Below are positions 1-9,493 of a DNA stretch of 64,000 bases, in pieces. Position 1 is the first letter of the stretch; the number at the start of each line of letters is the position of its first letter. Under the pieces are notes generated by a model that saw nothing but the letters and a program-made list of their open reading frames with translations, had not been told where the DNA came from and did no database searches. Source of the stretch: JAPUEK01 sp963815355. Lineage in GTDB: Bacteria > Pseudomonadota > Alphaproteobacteria > Rhodobacterales > Rhodobacteraceae. The stretch lies in NCBI GenBank assembly GCA_963815355.1, contig CAWFGJ010000013.1:620001-684000 (forward strand), read 5' to 3'. A program made the translations under genes and the position numbers.

Positions 1-152
1 TGCGGCGCCTCAGAGCGGGCCGTGTCAATCAGGCTGGCCACGCGCGCCAGCCCCCGCGCCTCGGCAGGGCGGTCGGTGTGGTGATCCCAAGGCAGGATAT
101 GGGCGTGCAGATCAGATGTTGCCAACAGACGCAGCGACAGCGTTTCAACCAT
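1..152 (-). CDS. 2',3'-cyclic-nucleotide phosphodiesterase/3'-nucleotidase, N-terminal part
   Basis: Only the first 50 or so residues are visible; the gene runs off the left edge. They read LRLLATSDLHAH, then a Trp-Asp-His-His stretch and GLARVASLI, which is the opening of the CpdB/UshA metallophosphoesterase fold. The Asp-Leu-His triplet supplies two ligands of the dinuclear metal site. Family members hydrolyse 2',3'-cyclic nucleotides and 3'-nucleotides, usually in the periplasm. No signal peptide is visible. An in-frame ATG at 278 would add 42 Thr/Pro-rich residues that also do not look like a signal peptide. ATG 152 was chosen because family similarity begins there; neither start has a good Shine-Dalgarno. 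Confidence 0.75.
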   Translation of the reverse strand, partial: MVETLSLRLLATSDLHAHILPWDHHTDRPAEARGLARVASLIDTARSEAP

Positions 153-506
153 AGGGACAGAATTGGCCGCGGGCGTTTGCCCTGGAAGGGGGGCATCAAG
201 CGGCGAAGCGGGGTGCACCCCCTCATTTGCGGACTTCAGCGTTGTCGTTTTGAACGGCGAATTTCGATCCGTTGGCATGGGTCGGGCGGCTCTATGTATA
301 ATGGATTGTTCGGAAAAACGTGTATTGCCTCGGTATGGCGTATGAATACGACGCCACCATTGGTTGTAAAACGTTGCGTCGAAGATTTGATAGACTTTCA
401 CTCTATAGTTGCATGAAAACCCTATTTTAAGCCGCAATGGGGTATTTGCTGTGCGCGTCGGTTCGTGCCATGAAACGCGGGCGGTGTTTGATGGTGGGGG
501 TGCGGC

Positions 507-1460
507 ATGCGGGACAGCGAAAGCGTGACATTTGGCGGATCAGGGCTTGATCGCGCGGCGGCTTTGCGGAGCGACCCGGCGGCCTTGGCGGGCCTTTGGG
601 CCACGGCGATGATCCTGCCTGTCTGGCGCGGCAAGCCGCTGTTTGAGGACGCGGCGGGCTTAGGCTGGTTGCGGGCGGACAGCCCGGTTTTGGCAGACGC
701 AGGAACGGTGGTGTTCCTGGGGCGTGACGGAGCCGAGGCGTGGTTTGCCGCCGATATCTCGGGCTATGAGCCCGAAGGCGGGGCACCTGCCCCGGTGGCA
801 GGCATCCTTGATCCGGGCCGCATCGCCCACCCTGCCCTGCCCGAGACCTTTGGGTTTGAGGATTTGCGCGGGCGCATGTCCGATCTTTCCCCGCGCGAGG
901 CAGAACTGGCCGCGACCGGAAAAGCGGTACTGCAGTGGCACAGCTCACACGGGTTTTGCGCGGCCTGCGGTGTGGCGACAGAGGTGATCAAGGCCGGTTG
1001 GCAGCGCAATTGCCCCGCCTGCCGCGCCCAGCATTTTCCCCGCACCGACCCGGTGGTGATCATGCTGATTGAACGGGACGACAGTTTGCTTTTGGGCCGA
1101 TCGCCGGCGTGGCCAGAGGGGATGTATTCGCTTTTGGCCGGCTTTATGGAGCCGGGCGAGACGCTGGAAGCCGCCGTGCGCCGCGAGGTCTTTGAAGAAA
1201 CCGCCATCGTCGTGGGGCGCGTGCGCTATCTGGCCAGCCAGCCTTGGCCGTTCCCGGCCTCGCTTATGCTGGGCGCGCGGGGCGAAGCGCTGAGCGAGGC
1301 GATCACGCTGGACCCGGAAGAATTGCAAGACGCGCTGTGGGTCACGCGGCAGGATCTGGTTTCGATTCTGGCCGGGCAGCATCCGGTGATCAAGGCCGGC
1401 AGAAAAGGCGCAATTGCCCATTTTCTGATGACCAACTGGCTTGCGGACCGGCTGGAATGA
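507..1460 (+). CDS. nudC: NADH pyrophosphatase (Nudix, zinc ribbon)
   Basis: 317 residues. NudC hydrolyses NADH to NMNH and AMP, and the family also removes NAD caps from RNA. A poorly conserved N-terminal domain precedes a four-cysteine zinc ribbon (C151, C154, C169, C172). The Nudix box runs from about G212 to I234 with the REVFEE core. It is followed at 245-253 by SQPWPFPAS, the SQPWPFPxS signature that separates NADH pyrophosphatases from other Nudix enzymes. The final Gly of the Nudix box is Ala here. The gene stands alone, divergent from the cpdB-like gene across an AT-richer spacer of about 350 bp. The assignment is firm; preference for NADH or capped RNA cannot be read from sequence. 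Confidence 0.93.
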   Translation: MRDSESVTFGGSGLDRAAALRSDPAALAGLWATAMILPVWRGKPLFEDAAGLGWLRADSPVLADAGTVVFLGRDGAEAWFAADISGYEPEGGAPAPVAGILDPGRIAHPALPETFGFEDLRGRMSDLSPREAELAATGKAVLQWHSSHGFCAACGVATEVIKAGWQRNCPACRAQHFPRTDPVVIMLIERDDSLLLGRSPAWPEGMYSLLAGFMEPGETLEAAVRREVFEETAIVVGRVRYLASQPWPFPASLMLGARGEALSEAITLDPEELQDALWVTRQDLVSILAGQHPVIKAGRKGAIAHFLMTNWLADRLE

Positions 1461-1553
1461 ATCCAGATTCAACACCTAACGTGACAAGCGCCCAATAATC
1501 GCCCTTTTCGGATTGCAAGAGGCGCGCTCAAGACGACGGACAGGAACGGCAGA

Positions 1554-2030
1554 ATGAAATTCTCTACCAAGAAGGATATCGAGGCGCCGCTGGATTATGT
1601 CTGGGCGGCCATGACCGATTTTGAGGCTTGGGAGCGGGCCGCGATGCGGCGGGGTGCCGATGTGACTCGCACCGACTCAAAGCGCAGCCCGGCGGCGGGC
1701 ATGGGCTGGGCGGCGAAATTCCGGTATCGCGGCAAGGACCGGACGGCAGAGATTCAACTGACCAAGATGGAGGCCCCGGCCGCGCTGTGCTTTGCCGGGC
1801 AGTCGGCCGCGATTTCGGCCGAGGCAAATGTGGAATTGATGGAGATGTCGGCCAAACGCACCCGGATTCACGTCACGATGGAAGTGACACCGCGCAGCCT
1901 TGGCGCGCGGTTGTTCCTGCAATCGTTGCGGCTGGCGCGCGCGCGGGTCGACCGCAAGTATGAGACACGCATCGCGCAGCTCGCGCTCGACATCGAGCAG
2001 CGCTATCGGCAAAGCCAGCGGCGGGTGTAA
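1554..2030 (+). CDS. SRPBCC-family protein
   Basis: 158 residues starting MKFSTKKDIEAPLDYVWAAMTDF, the typical first strand and helix of the START/SRPBCC (Bet v 1-like) fold, which binds hydrophobic ligands in a deep cavity. The C-terminal helix is long and basic (about residues 120-155). There is no signal peptide or membrane segment, so the protein is probably cytosolic. No catalytic motif is visible and no ligand can be assigned. It lies 93 bp after nudC on the same strand and converges with pheA at a 9-bp gap. Polyketide cyclase/dehydrase-like annotations for such proteins are fold statements rather than functions. Confidence 0.75.
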   Translation: MKFSTKKDIEAPLDYVWAAMTDFEAWERAAMRRGADVTRTDSKRSPAAGMGWAAKFRYRGKDRTAEIQLTKMEAPAALCFAGQSAAISAEANVELMEMSAKRTRIHVTMEVTPRSLGARLFLQSLRLARARVDRKYETRIAQLALDIEQRYRQSQRRV

Positions 2031-2039
2031 CGCCGCCGC

Positions 2040-2870
2040 TTAATCCCGGCGGCGGTCCGCCGGGTAGACGCCCAGAATTTCAAACCGCGACGTGAAATAG
2101 CGCAGTTCTTCCAGCGCCAGTTTCACGCTTGGGTCTTCTGGGTGGCCCTCAATATCGGCGTAGAATTCGGTCGCGGTAAAGCTGCCGCCGACCATATAGC
2201 TTTCCAGCTTGGTCATGTTCACGCCATTGGTCGCAAAACCGCCCATCGCTTTGTAAAGTGCCGCGGGGATGTTGCGGACGCGGAAGACAAAGGTGGTGAT
2301 CATGTCGGGCGCGCGGCGGCTGTGGTCGGCCTCGCGGCTCATCACCAGAAAGCGGGTGGTGTTGTTGGCGTTGTCTTCGATGTGGCGGGCCAGCACGTCG
2401 AGCCCGTAGATGGCGGCGGCCAGTTCGCTGGCAAGGGCCGCTTTGCTGCGGTCGCCCGCCTCGGCCACTTCGCGCGCGGCGCGGGCGTTGTCAGAGCTGA
2501 CCTTACCCTTGATCCCGTGTTCGCGCAGGAAGATCGCGCATTGCGGCAGAATGACCACATGGCCATGCGCCTCACGCACCTCGGCCAGGGTGCCGCCGGG
2601 CACGCCCAACAGGTTCACATGCACCCGCACGAACGCCTCATCAACGATGTGCAGCCCCGCCTTGGGCAGCAGCGAATGGACATCCGCGACCCGCCCATAG
2701 GTGGAATTTTCCACCGCGAGCACGCCCAGATCGACCTCGCCGCTGCGGGTCATTTCGACCACATCTTCAAAGGTTGTGCAGGGAACAACCTGCATATCCG
2801 GGCGGGCCTGCTGGCAGGCTTGATGGGAATATGCCCCCGGTTCCCCTTGAAAAGCGATGCGGCCGGACAT
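2040..2870 (-). CDS. pheA: Prephenate dehydratase
   Basis: 276 residues. Converts prephenate to phenylpyruvate in phenylalanine synthesis, in the cytosol. The catalytic domain begins IAFQGEPGAYSHQA and carries the ENSTYGR motif near residue 54 and the TTRF motif at 171-174, whose Thr is essential in the family. An ACT regulatory domain follows from about 190, with GVNMTKLESY at 216-225, the usual site of phenylalanine feedback binding. It is the monofunctional form without chorismate mutase. A GGAG lies about 10 nt before the ATG. A terminator-like hairpin 21 bp upstream suggests attenuation and is listed separately. Confidence 0.95.
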   Translation of the reverse strand: MSGRIAFQGEPGAYSHQACQQARPDMQVVPCTTFEDVVEMTRSGEVDLGVLAVENSTYGRVADVHSLLPKAGLHIVDEAFVRVHVNLLGVPGGTLAEVREAHGHVVILPQCAIFLREHGIKGKVSSDNARAAREVAEAGDRSKAALASELAAAIYGLDVLARHIEDNANNTTRFLVMSREADHSRRAPDMITTFVFRVRNIPAALYKAMGGFATNGVNMTKLESYMVGGSFTATEFYADIEGHPEDPSVKLALEELRYFTSRFEILGVYPADRRRD

Positions 2871-2890
2871 GGCTGACGGGCTCCTGAGTG

Positions 2891-2911
2891 AAAAAAGCCC
2901 CTCTCAGGGGC
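2891..2911 (-). terminator. Terminator-like hairpin in the pheA leader (candidate attenuator)
   Basis: Read on the minus strand this is GCCCCT-GAG-AGGGGC followed by six T: a 6-bp GC stem with a 3-nt loop and U-tract, ending about 20 nt before the pheA start codon and just upstream of its Shine-Dalgarno. The plus strand has no T-tract after the stem, so it can act only on pheA-direction transcripts. The divergent cytochrome gene starts at 2995, so no upstream gene on this strand needs terminating. A role as attenuator is inferred from position. Confidence 0.55.
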
Positions 2912-2994
2912 GATTGGTCGCGCTACTACACCTTGAAAGACATAGGGGGAAGCGGGTAGATACCCCGCAAACCAGTCTCAGGGGATGGCGCGAC

Positions 2995-3522
2995 ATGTTC
3001 GACACGATGACATTGACCAAAGTAACGGGTGCGGTCTGCGGATCGCTGCTGGTCTATCTCTTTGCGGCTTGGGCGGCAGAGTCGCTGTATAGCACCGAAC
3101 CTGCAGGCGGACATGGCGGCGAGGAAATCGCACAGGCCTATTCGGTAGACACCGGTGCCGCCGAAGGTGGCGAAGCCGCCGCAGAAGAAGGCCCGGCCTT
3201 CGCCGATCTCTACGCCGCCGCTGATCCGGCCGCCGGTGAGAAAGTGTTCGGCAAGTGCAAGGCCTGCCACAAGGTGGACGGCAACAACGCGACCGGCCCG
3301 CACCTGAACGGTGTTGTGGACCGCAACCACGGTGTGGTCGAAGGTTTTGGCTATTCCGACGCGATGGCGGCCCTTACGGCAGAAGTCTGGACCCCCGAAG
3401 CGCTGGACCACTTCCTGACCAGCCCCAAGGCTGCGATTGCCGGCACCAAGATGTCCTTTGCCGGTCTGCCCAAGGCGCAAGACCGCGCGAACGTGATCGC
3501 GTATCTTGCCACGCTGAAGTGA
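2995..3522 (+). CDS. cycM: Membrane-anchored cytochrome c (CycM/c_y type)
   Basis: 175 residues. An uncleaved hydrophobic helix at about 8-27 anchors the protein, followed by an Ala/Glu/Gly-rich flexible linker (30-70) and a class I cytochrome c domain with C88-K-A-C91-H92 and axial Met153 (GTKMSFAGL). This layout matches membrane-bound cytochrome c_y/c552 of Rhodobacter and Paracoccus, which carries electrons from the bc1 complex to terminal oxidases without diffusing in the periplasm. An ATG at 2857 would extend the protein over pheA with a poor N-terminus. ATG 2995 is preferred because it has an AGGGG 8-10 nt upstream and puts the anchor at the N-terminus. A strong terminator follows. Confidence 0.88.
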   Translation: MFDTMTLTKVTGAVCGSLLVYLFAAWAAESLYSTEPAGGHGGEEIAQAYSVDTGAAEGGEAAAEEGPAFADLYAAADPAAGEKVFGKCKACHKVDGNNATGPHLNGVVDRNHGVVEGFGYSDAMAALTAEVWTPEALDHFLTSPKAAIAGTKMSFAGLPKAQDRANVIAYLATLK

Positions 3523-3550
3523 TTTTGCGCGTCTAGACGCCAGATCCCAA

Positions 3551-3577
3551 GGCCGCCCCCGACCGGGCGGCCTTTTT
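3551..3577 (+). terminator. Rho-independent terminator after cytochrome c
   Basis: GGCCGCC and GGGCGGCC form a GC-rich stem around a short loop and are followed directly by TTTTT. It lies about 30 nt after the cytochrome stop codon. Confidence 0.85.
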
Positions 3578-3633
3578 CTTGGCCAATGGGCGGAAATGGG
3601 GTGCCGCGACGCGGTGCCTCACGCATTCGCAAC

Positions 3634-3663
3634 TTGTGACAGGTGACGGTTCCGCACTAGATT
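3634..3663 (+). promoter_or_regulatory. Possible sigma-70 promoter of yejABEF
   Basis: TTGTGA and TAGATT are separated by 18 bp and lie about 45 bp before the yejA start codon, in the gap after the cytochrome terminator. Both boxes are imperfect and were found by eye only. Confidence 0.3.
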
Positions 3664-3706
3664 CAGGAAACCGCGCGCAACGGCGGACGTTTCAGAGGAG
3701 ATCGGG

Positions 3707-5629
3707 ATGCGTCAGATCAGGATCGCACAGGCCAAGGCCGTGGCAAAATCGAACCGGGGCCTGTGGCTGTCGGCTGGTGCCTTGCTGGCCGGGCTGGCCT
3801 TGACGGTAAGCGCGCAGGCCACTCGGGCCGAGGATCAAAAGATCATCGTTTCGCACGGCATCTCTACCTTTGGTGAGTTGAAGTATCCGGCGGATTTCAA
3901 GCATCTGGATTACGTCAATCCTGATGCCCCCAAGGGCGGTGAGATAAGCCAGTGGTATCCCGGCACCTTTGATTCGATGAACCCTTATTCGGTCAAGGGT
4001 GTGCCGGTGGCGCGGGCCTCAAGCTTGTATGAATCGATTCTGACCTCAACCAGCGATGAGATCGGGGCGGCCTATTGTCTGATGTGCGAGACGATGGAAT
4101 ATCCCGAGGATCGGTCCTGGGTGATCTTCAACCTGCGCAAGGACGTGAAATTTTCGGACGGATCGCCGCTGACGGCGGATGATATCGTGTTCAGCTATGA
4201 TCTGTTCCGCGACAAGGGCATTGCCGAATTCCGGTCGGTGTTCAACGCCAAGGTGCAAAACGTCGAGGTGCTGGACCCTTACAAGGTCAAGTTCACCTTC
4301 ACCCCCGGCATTCCAATGCGCGACATGCCCGGCACGGTGGGCAGCCTGACGGTGTTTTCCAAAGCCGATTATGAAAGCAAGAAGCGGGATCTGGAGGAAT
4401 CGAGCCTTGAGCCGTTCCTTGGCACCGCGCCCTATGTGCTGGACAGCATGCGCCCCGGTCAGCAGATCATCTACAAGCGCAACCCCGACTACTGGGGCAA
4501 GGATCATCCGCTGATGGTCGGGCAAGCCAATTTCGATCGGATCAGAATCGAGTATTTCGGCGACGACAACGCCGCGTTTGAGGCGTTCAAGTCGGGCGTC
4601 TATACCTTCCGCACCGAAAATTCGTCGAAGCAATGGGCGACGGGTTATGATTTTCAGAACCTGAAGGACGGCTACGCGGTCAAGGCGGAAATCCCCAATG
4701 GCAACATTGCCTCGGGTCAGGGGTTCGTGTTCAACCTGCGCCGCCCGCATTTTCAGGATGTGCGGGTGCGCGAGGCGATCGGGTTGATGTTCAACTTTGA
4801 ATGGTCGAACGAGACGCTGTTCTACGGGCTTTATGAGCGGATCAACTCTATCTGGGACAACACCGCGATGGCGGCCAGTGGCCCGCCCAGCCCGGCAGAG
4901 TTGGCGATTTTGCAGCCCTTGGTCGATGAGGGGCTGCTGCCTGCGTCGATCCTGACCGATGACGCGGTGATGGCGCCGGTTTCGGGCAAGGACAAGGCGC
5001 TGGACCGCAAGAACCTGCGCCGCGCCTCGGCCCTGCTGGATGAGGCGGGCTGGGTGCCCGGTGCGGACGGCATGCGGCGCAACGCCAAGGGCGAGACGCT
5101 GCGGTTGGAATTCATCGAGGACAGCCCGGCGTTTGAGCGGGTGATCGCACCCTATGTGGAAAATCTGCGGGCTTTGGGGGTGGACGCGCTGTTCACGCTG
5201 CTGGACCCCGCGCAGATGAGCAACCGGTCTGACCCGCCCAGCTTTGACTTTGACATCATCGTCGGCGCGGCCATCAACTCTTACGAGCCGGGCGGCGAGA
5301 TGAAGCAGGCTTATGCGTCGGCAACCGCCAATAACTCTACCCGCAACCGGGCGGGCTTGGCTGATCCGGCGGTCGACAAGATCCTTGACCAGATCGAGGC
5401 GGCCAAGACCCGCGCGGATCTGGACGTGGTGACACAGGCGCTGGACCGGGTGCTGCGGTCAATCCGCTTCTGGATTCCGCAATGGAACAAGAACGTCTAC
5501 ACGGTGGCCTATTACGATGTCTTCGGCCACACCGAAACGCCGCCGACATATGCGCTGGATGAAACGATGACGTGGTGGATTGATGTGGAAAAGCTGGCAA
5601 AACTACAGGCCGCGGGCGTGCTGAAGTAA
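3707..5629 (+). CDS. yejA: Peptide ABC transporter, periplasmic binding protein YejA
   Basis: 640 residues of the SBP_bac_5 (OppA) family. A signal peptide with a basic stretch and hydrophobic core (about 18-40) ends near ATRAEDQ. The mature part carries YejA-like features such as ISTFGELKYPADFKHLDY and late WIPQWNKNVY. It captures oligopeptides for the YejBEF importer; in E. coli this system also takes up microcin C. The start is supported by GAGGAG 6-7 nt upstream. It is the first gene of a tight operon, yejA-yejB-yejE-yejF, with a glycosyltransferase after it. Substrate in this organism is unknown. Confidence 0.92.
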   Translation: MRQIRIAQAKAVAKSNRGLWLSAGALLAGLALTVSAQATRAEDQKIIVSHGISTFGELKYPADFKHLDYVNPDAPKGGEISQWYPGTFDSMNPYSVKGVPVARASSLYESILTSTSDEIGAAYCLMCETMEYPEDRSWVIFNLRKDVKFSDGSPLTADDIVFSYDLFRDKGIAEFRSVFNAKVQNVEVLDPYKVKFTFTPGIPMRDMPGTVGSLTVFSKADYESKKRDLEESSLEPFLGTAPYVLDSMRPGQQIIYKRNPDYWGKDHPLMVGQANFDRIRIEYFGDDNAAFEAFKSGVYTFRTENSSKQWATGYDFQNLKDGYAVKAEIPNGNIASGQGFVFNLRRPHFQDVRVREAIGLMFNFEWSNETLFYGLYERINSIWDNTAMAASGPPSPAELAILQPLVDEGLLPASILTDDAVMAPVSGKDKALDRKNLRRASALLDEAGWVPGADGMRRNAKGETLRLEFIEDSPAFERVIAPYVENLRALGVDALFTLLDPAQMSNRSDPPSFDFDIIVGAAINSYEPGGEMKQAYASATANNSTRNRAGLADPAVDKILDQIEAAKTRADLDVVTQALDRVLRSIRFWIPQWNKNVYTVAYYDVFGHTETPPTYALDETMTWWIDVEKLAKLQAAGVLK

Positions 5630-5632
5630 CCT

Positions 5633-6778
5633 ATGGGCGCTTACATCCTCCGCCGTCTTTTGCTGGTGATCCCGACGCTGTTCGGGATCATGGTGATCAA
5701 CTTTGCCCTGACGCAGTTCGTGCCGGGCGGGCCTTTTGACCAGATTGAGGCCCGGATGGAGGGCAATGGCGATTCCATTCAGGCGGTGACAGGGGGCGAC
5801 GGCAGCGATCCGGGGGTGGAGGACAAGTCCGGCTATGTCGGCGCGCGCGGCCTGCCGCCCGAATTTCGCGCCAAGCTGGAGGTGGAATTCGGCTTTTCCC
5901 GCTTTATCTGCCCCGAGGGCTATGAGGGCAGTCTGCTGCAGCAGGCCAAGGATTGTGTGAAAGAGCCGATCCCGGCGGTGGAGCGGTTCTTTATCATGAT
6001 GGGCAAGTTCATCCGCTTTGACTTTGGCGAAAGCTATTTCCGCTCGGCGGGGGTGTTGGAGCTGGTGGTGGAAAAGCTGCCCGTGTCGCTGACGCTGGGC
6101 CTGTGGTCGACGCTGATCGCCTATGCCATTTCCATTCCGCTGGGCATCCGCAAGGCGGTGCGCGATGGCTCATCCTTTGACAACTGGACCTCGGGCATCA
6201 TCATTGCGGCCTATGCCATTCCGGGCCTGTTGTTTGCGGTGATGCTGCTGGTGCTGTTCGCGGGCGGGTCCTATTGGAAGCTGTTCCCGCTGCGGGGGCT
6301 GACCTCGGACAATTGGGAACAGTTGTCGTGGTTCGGCAAGGCGGTGGATTATCTGTGGCACATCACCTTGCCGGTGATCGCCTCGACCATTTCCAGCTTT
6401 GCCACGCTGACGCTGCTGACCAAGAACAGCTTTCTGGACGAGATCAAAAAGCAATATGTGATGACCGCCCGCGCCAAGGGTCTGCCGGAACGGCGGGTGC
6501 TCTATGGCCATGTGTTCCGCAATGCCATGCTGATCGTGATCGCGGGCTTTCCGGCGCTGTTCATCGGGGTGTTTTTTGGCGGCAGTCTGATCATCGAGAC
6601 GATCTTCAGTCTGGATGGGTTGGGGCAGCTTGGCTATCGGTCCGCGCTGGAGCGGGATTATCCGGTGATGTTCGGCACGCTGTTTGCCTTTGGCCTGTTG
6701 GGGCTGGTGGTGGGGATATTGTCGGACCTGATGTATGTCTGGGTCGATCCGCGCATTGATTTCGAGCGGAGGGGATAA
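5633..6778 (+). CDS. yejB: Peptide ABC transporter permease YejB
   Basis: 381 residues, inner membrane. Begins MGAYILRRLLLVIPTLFGIM, the standard N-terminal helix of OppB/DppB-type permeases. As in other YejB proteins, a long periplasmic insertion (about residues 35-125) lies between the first helix and the main bundle. The EAA loop region (TARAKGLPERRVLYGHVFRN, late third) contacts the ATPase. It starts 3 bp after the yejA stop and pairs with YejE as the second half of the pore. Confidence 0.92.
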   Translation: MGAYILRRLLLVIPTLFGIMVINFALTQFVPGGPFDQIEARMEGNGDSIQAVTGGDGSDPGVEDKSGYVGARGLPPEFRAKLEVEFGFSRFICPEGYEGSLLQQAKDCVKEPIPAVERFFIMMGKFIRFDFGESYFRSAGVLELVVEKLPVSLTLGLWSTLIAYAISIPLGIRKAVRDGSSFDNWTSGIIIAAYAIPGLLFAVMLLVLFAGGSYWKLFPLRGLTSDNWEQLSWFGKAVDYLWHITLPVIASTISSFATLTLLTKNSFLDEIKKQYVMTARAKGLPERRVLYGHVFRNAMLIVIAGFPALFIGVFFGGSLIIETIFSLDGLGQLGYRSALERDYPVMFGTLFAFGLLGLVVGILSDLMYVWVDPRIDFERRG

Positions 6779-6779
6779 G

Positions 6780-7891
6780 ATGAAGCTGTCCCCGCTGAAC
6801 CAGCGCCGCTGGCGCAATTTCAAGCAAAACCGCCGGGCCTATTGGTCTTTGTTCCTGTTTTGCGGGCTGTTCGGATTGTCGCTTTGCGCCGAATTGCTGG
6901 CCAACGACAAGCCCTTGCTGGTCAACTATCGCGGCGAATGGCGGATGCCGTTCTTGTCGTTCTATTCCGAGGCCGATTTCGGCGGCGACTTCCGCACCGA
7001 GGCAAATTACCGATCTTCCGAGGTGCAGTGCCTGATTGTCACCGGCGGCTTGGTCGATTGCTTTGACGAGCCGGAAACGATGCTGCAAGCGGTGGCGCTG
7101 GACAAGTTCGACGCCGGGGCCGAGGGCTTTTCCAAAGGCTGGATGATCTGGGCCCCGGTGCGCTACAGCTATAACACCATCAGCAATCTGAACGGTCAGG
7201 CAGCCCCTTCGGCGCCTGACAGCGAGCATTGGCTGGGCACCGACGACACCGCGCGCGATGTGCTGGCGCGGGTGATCTACGGGTTCCGTCTGTCGGTGGC
7301 CTTTGCGCTGATGGTGACGGTGGCGACCTCGGTCATCGGGGTGGTGGCGGGGGCGGTGCAGGGTTATTTCGGCGGCAAGGTCGATCTGATCTTTCAGCGC
7401 TTTCTGGAAATCTGGTCCGGCACGCCCGAGCTTTACGTCATCATCATCGTCTTTTCGGTCTGGCAGCGCAGTTTCTGGGTGCTGGTGCTGTTGATGGTGA
7501 TGTTCGGCTGGACGCGGTTGATCGGCGTGGTGCGGGCGGAATTCCTGCGGGCGCGCAACTTTGAATATGTACGCGCGGCCAAGGCGCTTGGCGTGCCGGA
7601 CCGGGTGATCATGTTCCGCCATGTGCTGCCCAACGCGATGGTGGCCACGCTGACGATGCTGCCCTTTGTGGTGACGGGGGCCATCGGGTCGCTGGCGACG
7701 CTGGATTATCTGGGCTTTGGCCTGCCTGCCTCGTTGCCGTCGTTGGGGCAATTGTCGCGGCAGGCGCAGCAGAATTTGCAGATGCCCTCGTTGGCCTTCA
7801 CGTCGTTTTTCACCTTTGCGATCATGCTGAGCCTGCTTGTCTTCGTCTTTGAAGGCGTGCGCGATGCCTTCGACCCCAGAAAGACCTTCCG

Positions 7892-7895
<4 letters not shown>
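6780..7895 (+). CDS. yejE: Peptide ABC transporter permease YejE
   Basis: 371 residues from ATG 6780, one base after the yejB stop; an in-frame ATG at 6735 lies inside yejB and is not used. It opens MKLSPLNQRRWRNFKQNRR, as in YejE, followed by a membrane helix, a long periplasmic segment (about 50-150), then the MetI-type bundle with the coupling loop VRAAKALGVPDRVIMFRHVL. It forms the importer channel with YejB. The stop overlaps the yejF start (ATGA), implying coupled translation. Confidence 0.92.
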
Positions 7896-9490
<1,595 letters not shown>

Positions 9491-9493
9491 GGC

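Noticed and set aside
297..302. TATAAT as a -10 box for nudC
   Set aside because: No -35-like hexamer lies at a suitable distance upstream, and it is over 200 bp from nudC.
419..443. Hairpin ACCCTATT/AATGGGGT in the cpdB-nudC gap
   Set aside because: Short AT-rich stem with a large loop and no T-tract; could be chance.
2926..2943. Leader peptide MSFKV before pheA
   Set aside because: Only one Phe codon and no Shine-Dalgarno; too weak to call a phenylalanine-sensing leader.
2857..2994. Earlier start for the anchored cytochrome c
   Set aside because: It overlaps pheA, has no membrane anchor at the N-terminus and no good Shine-Dalgarno; ATG 2995 has both.
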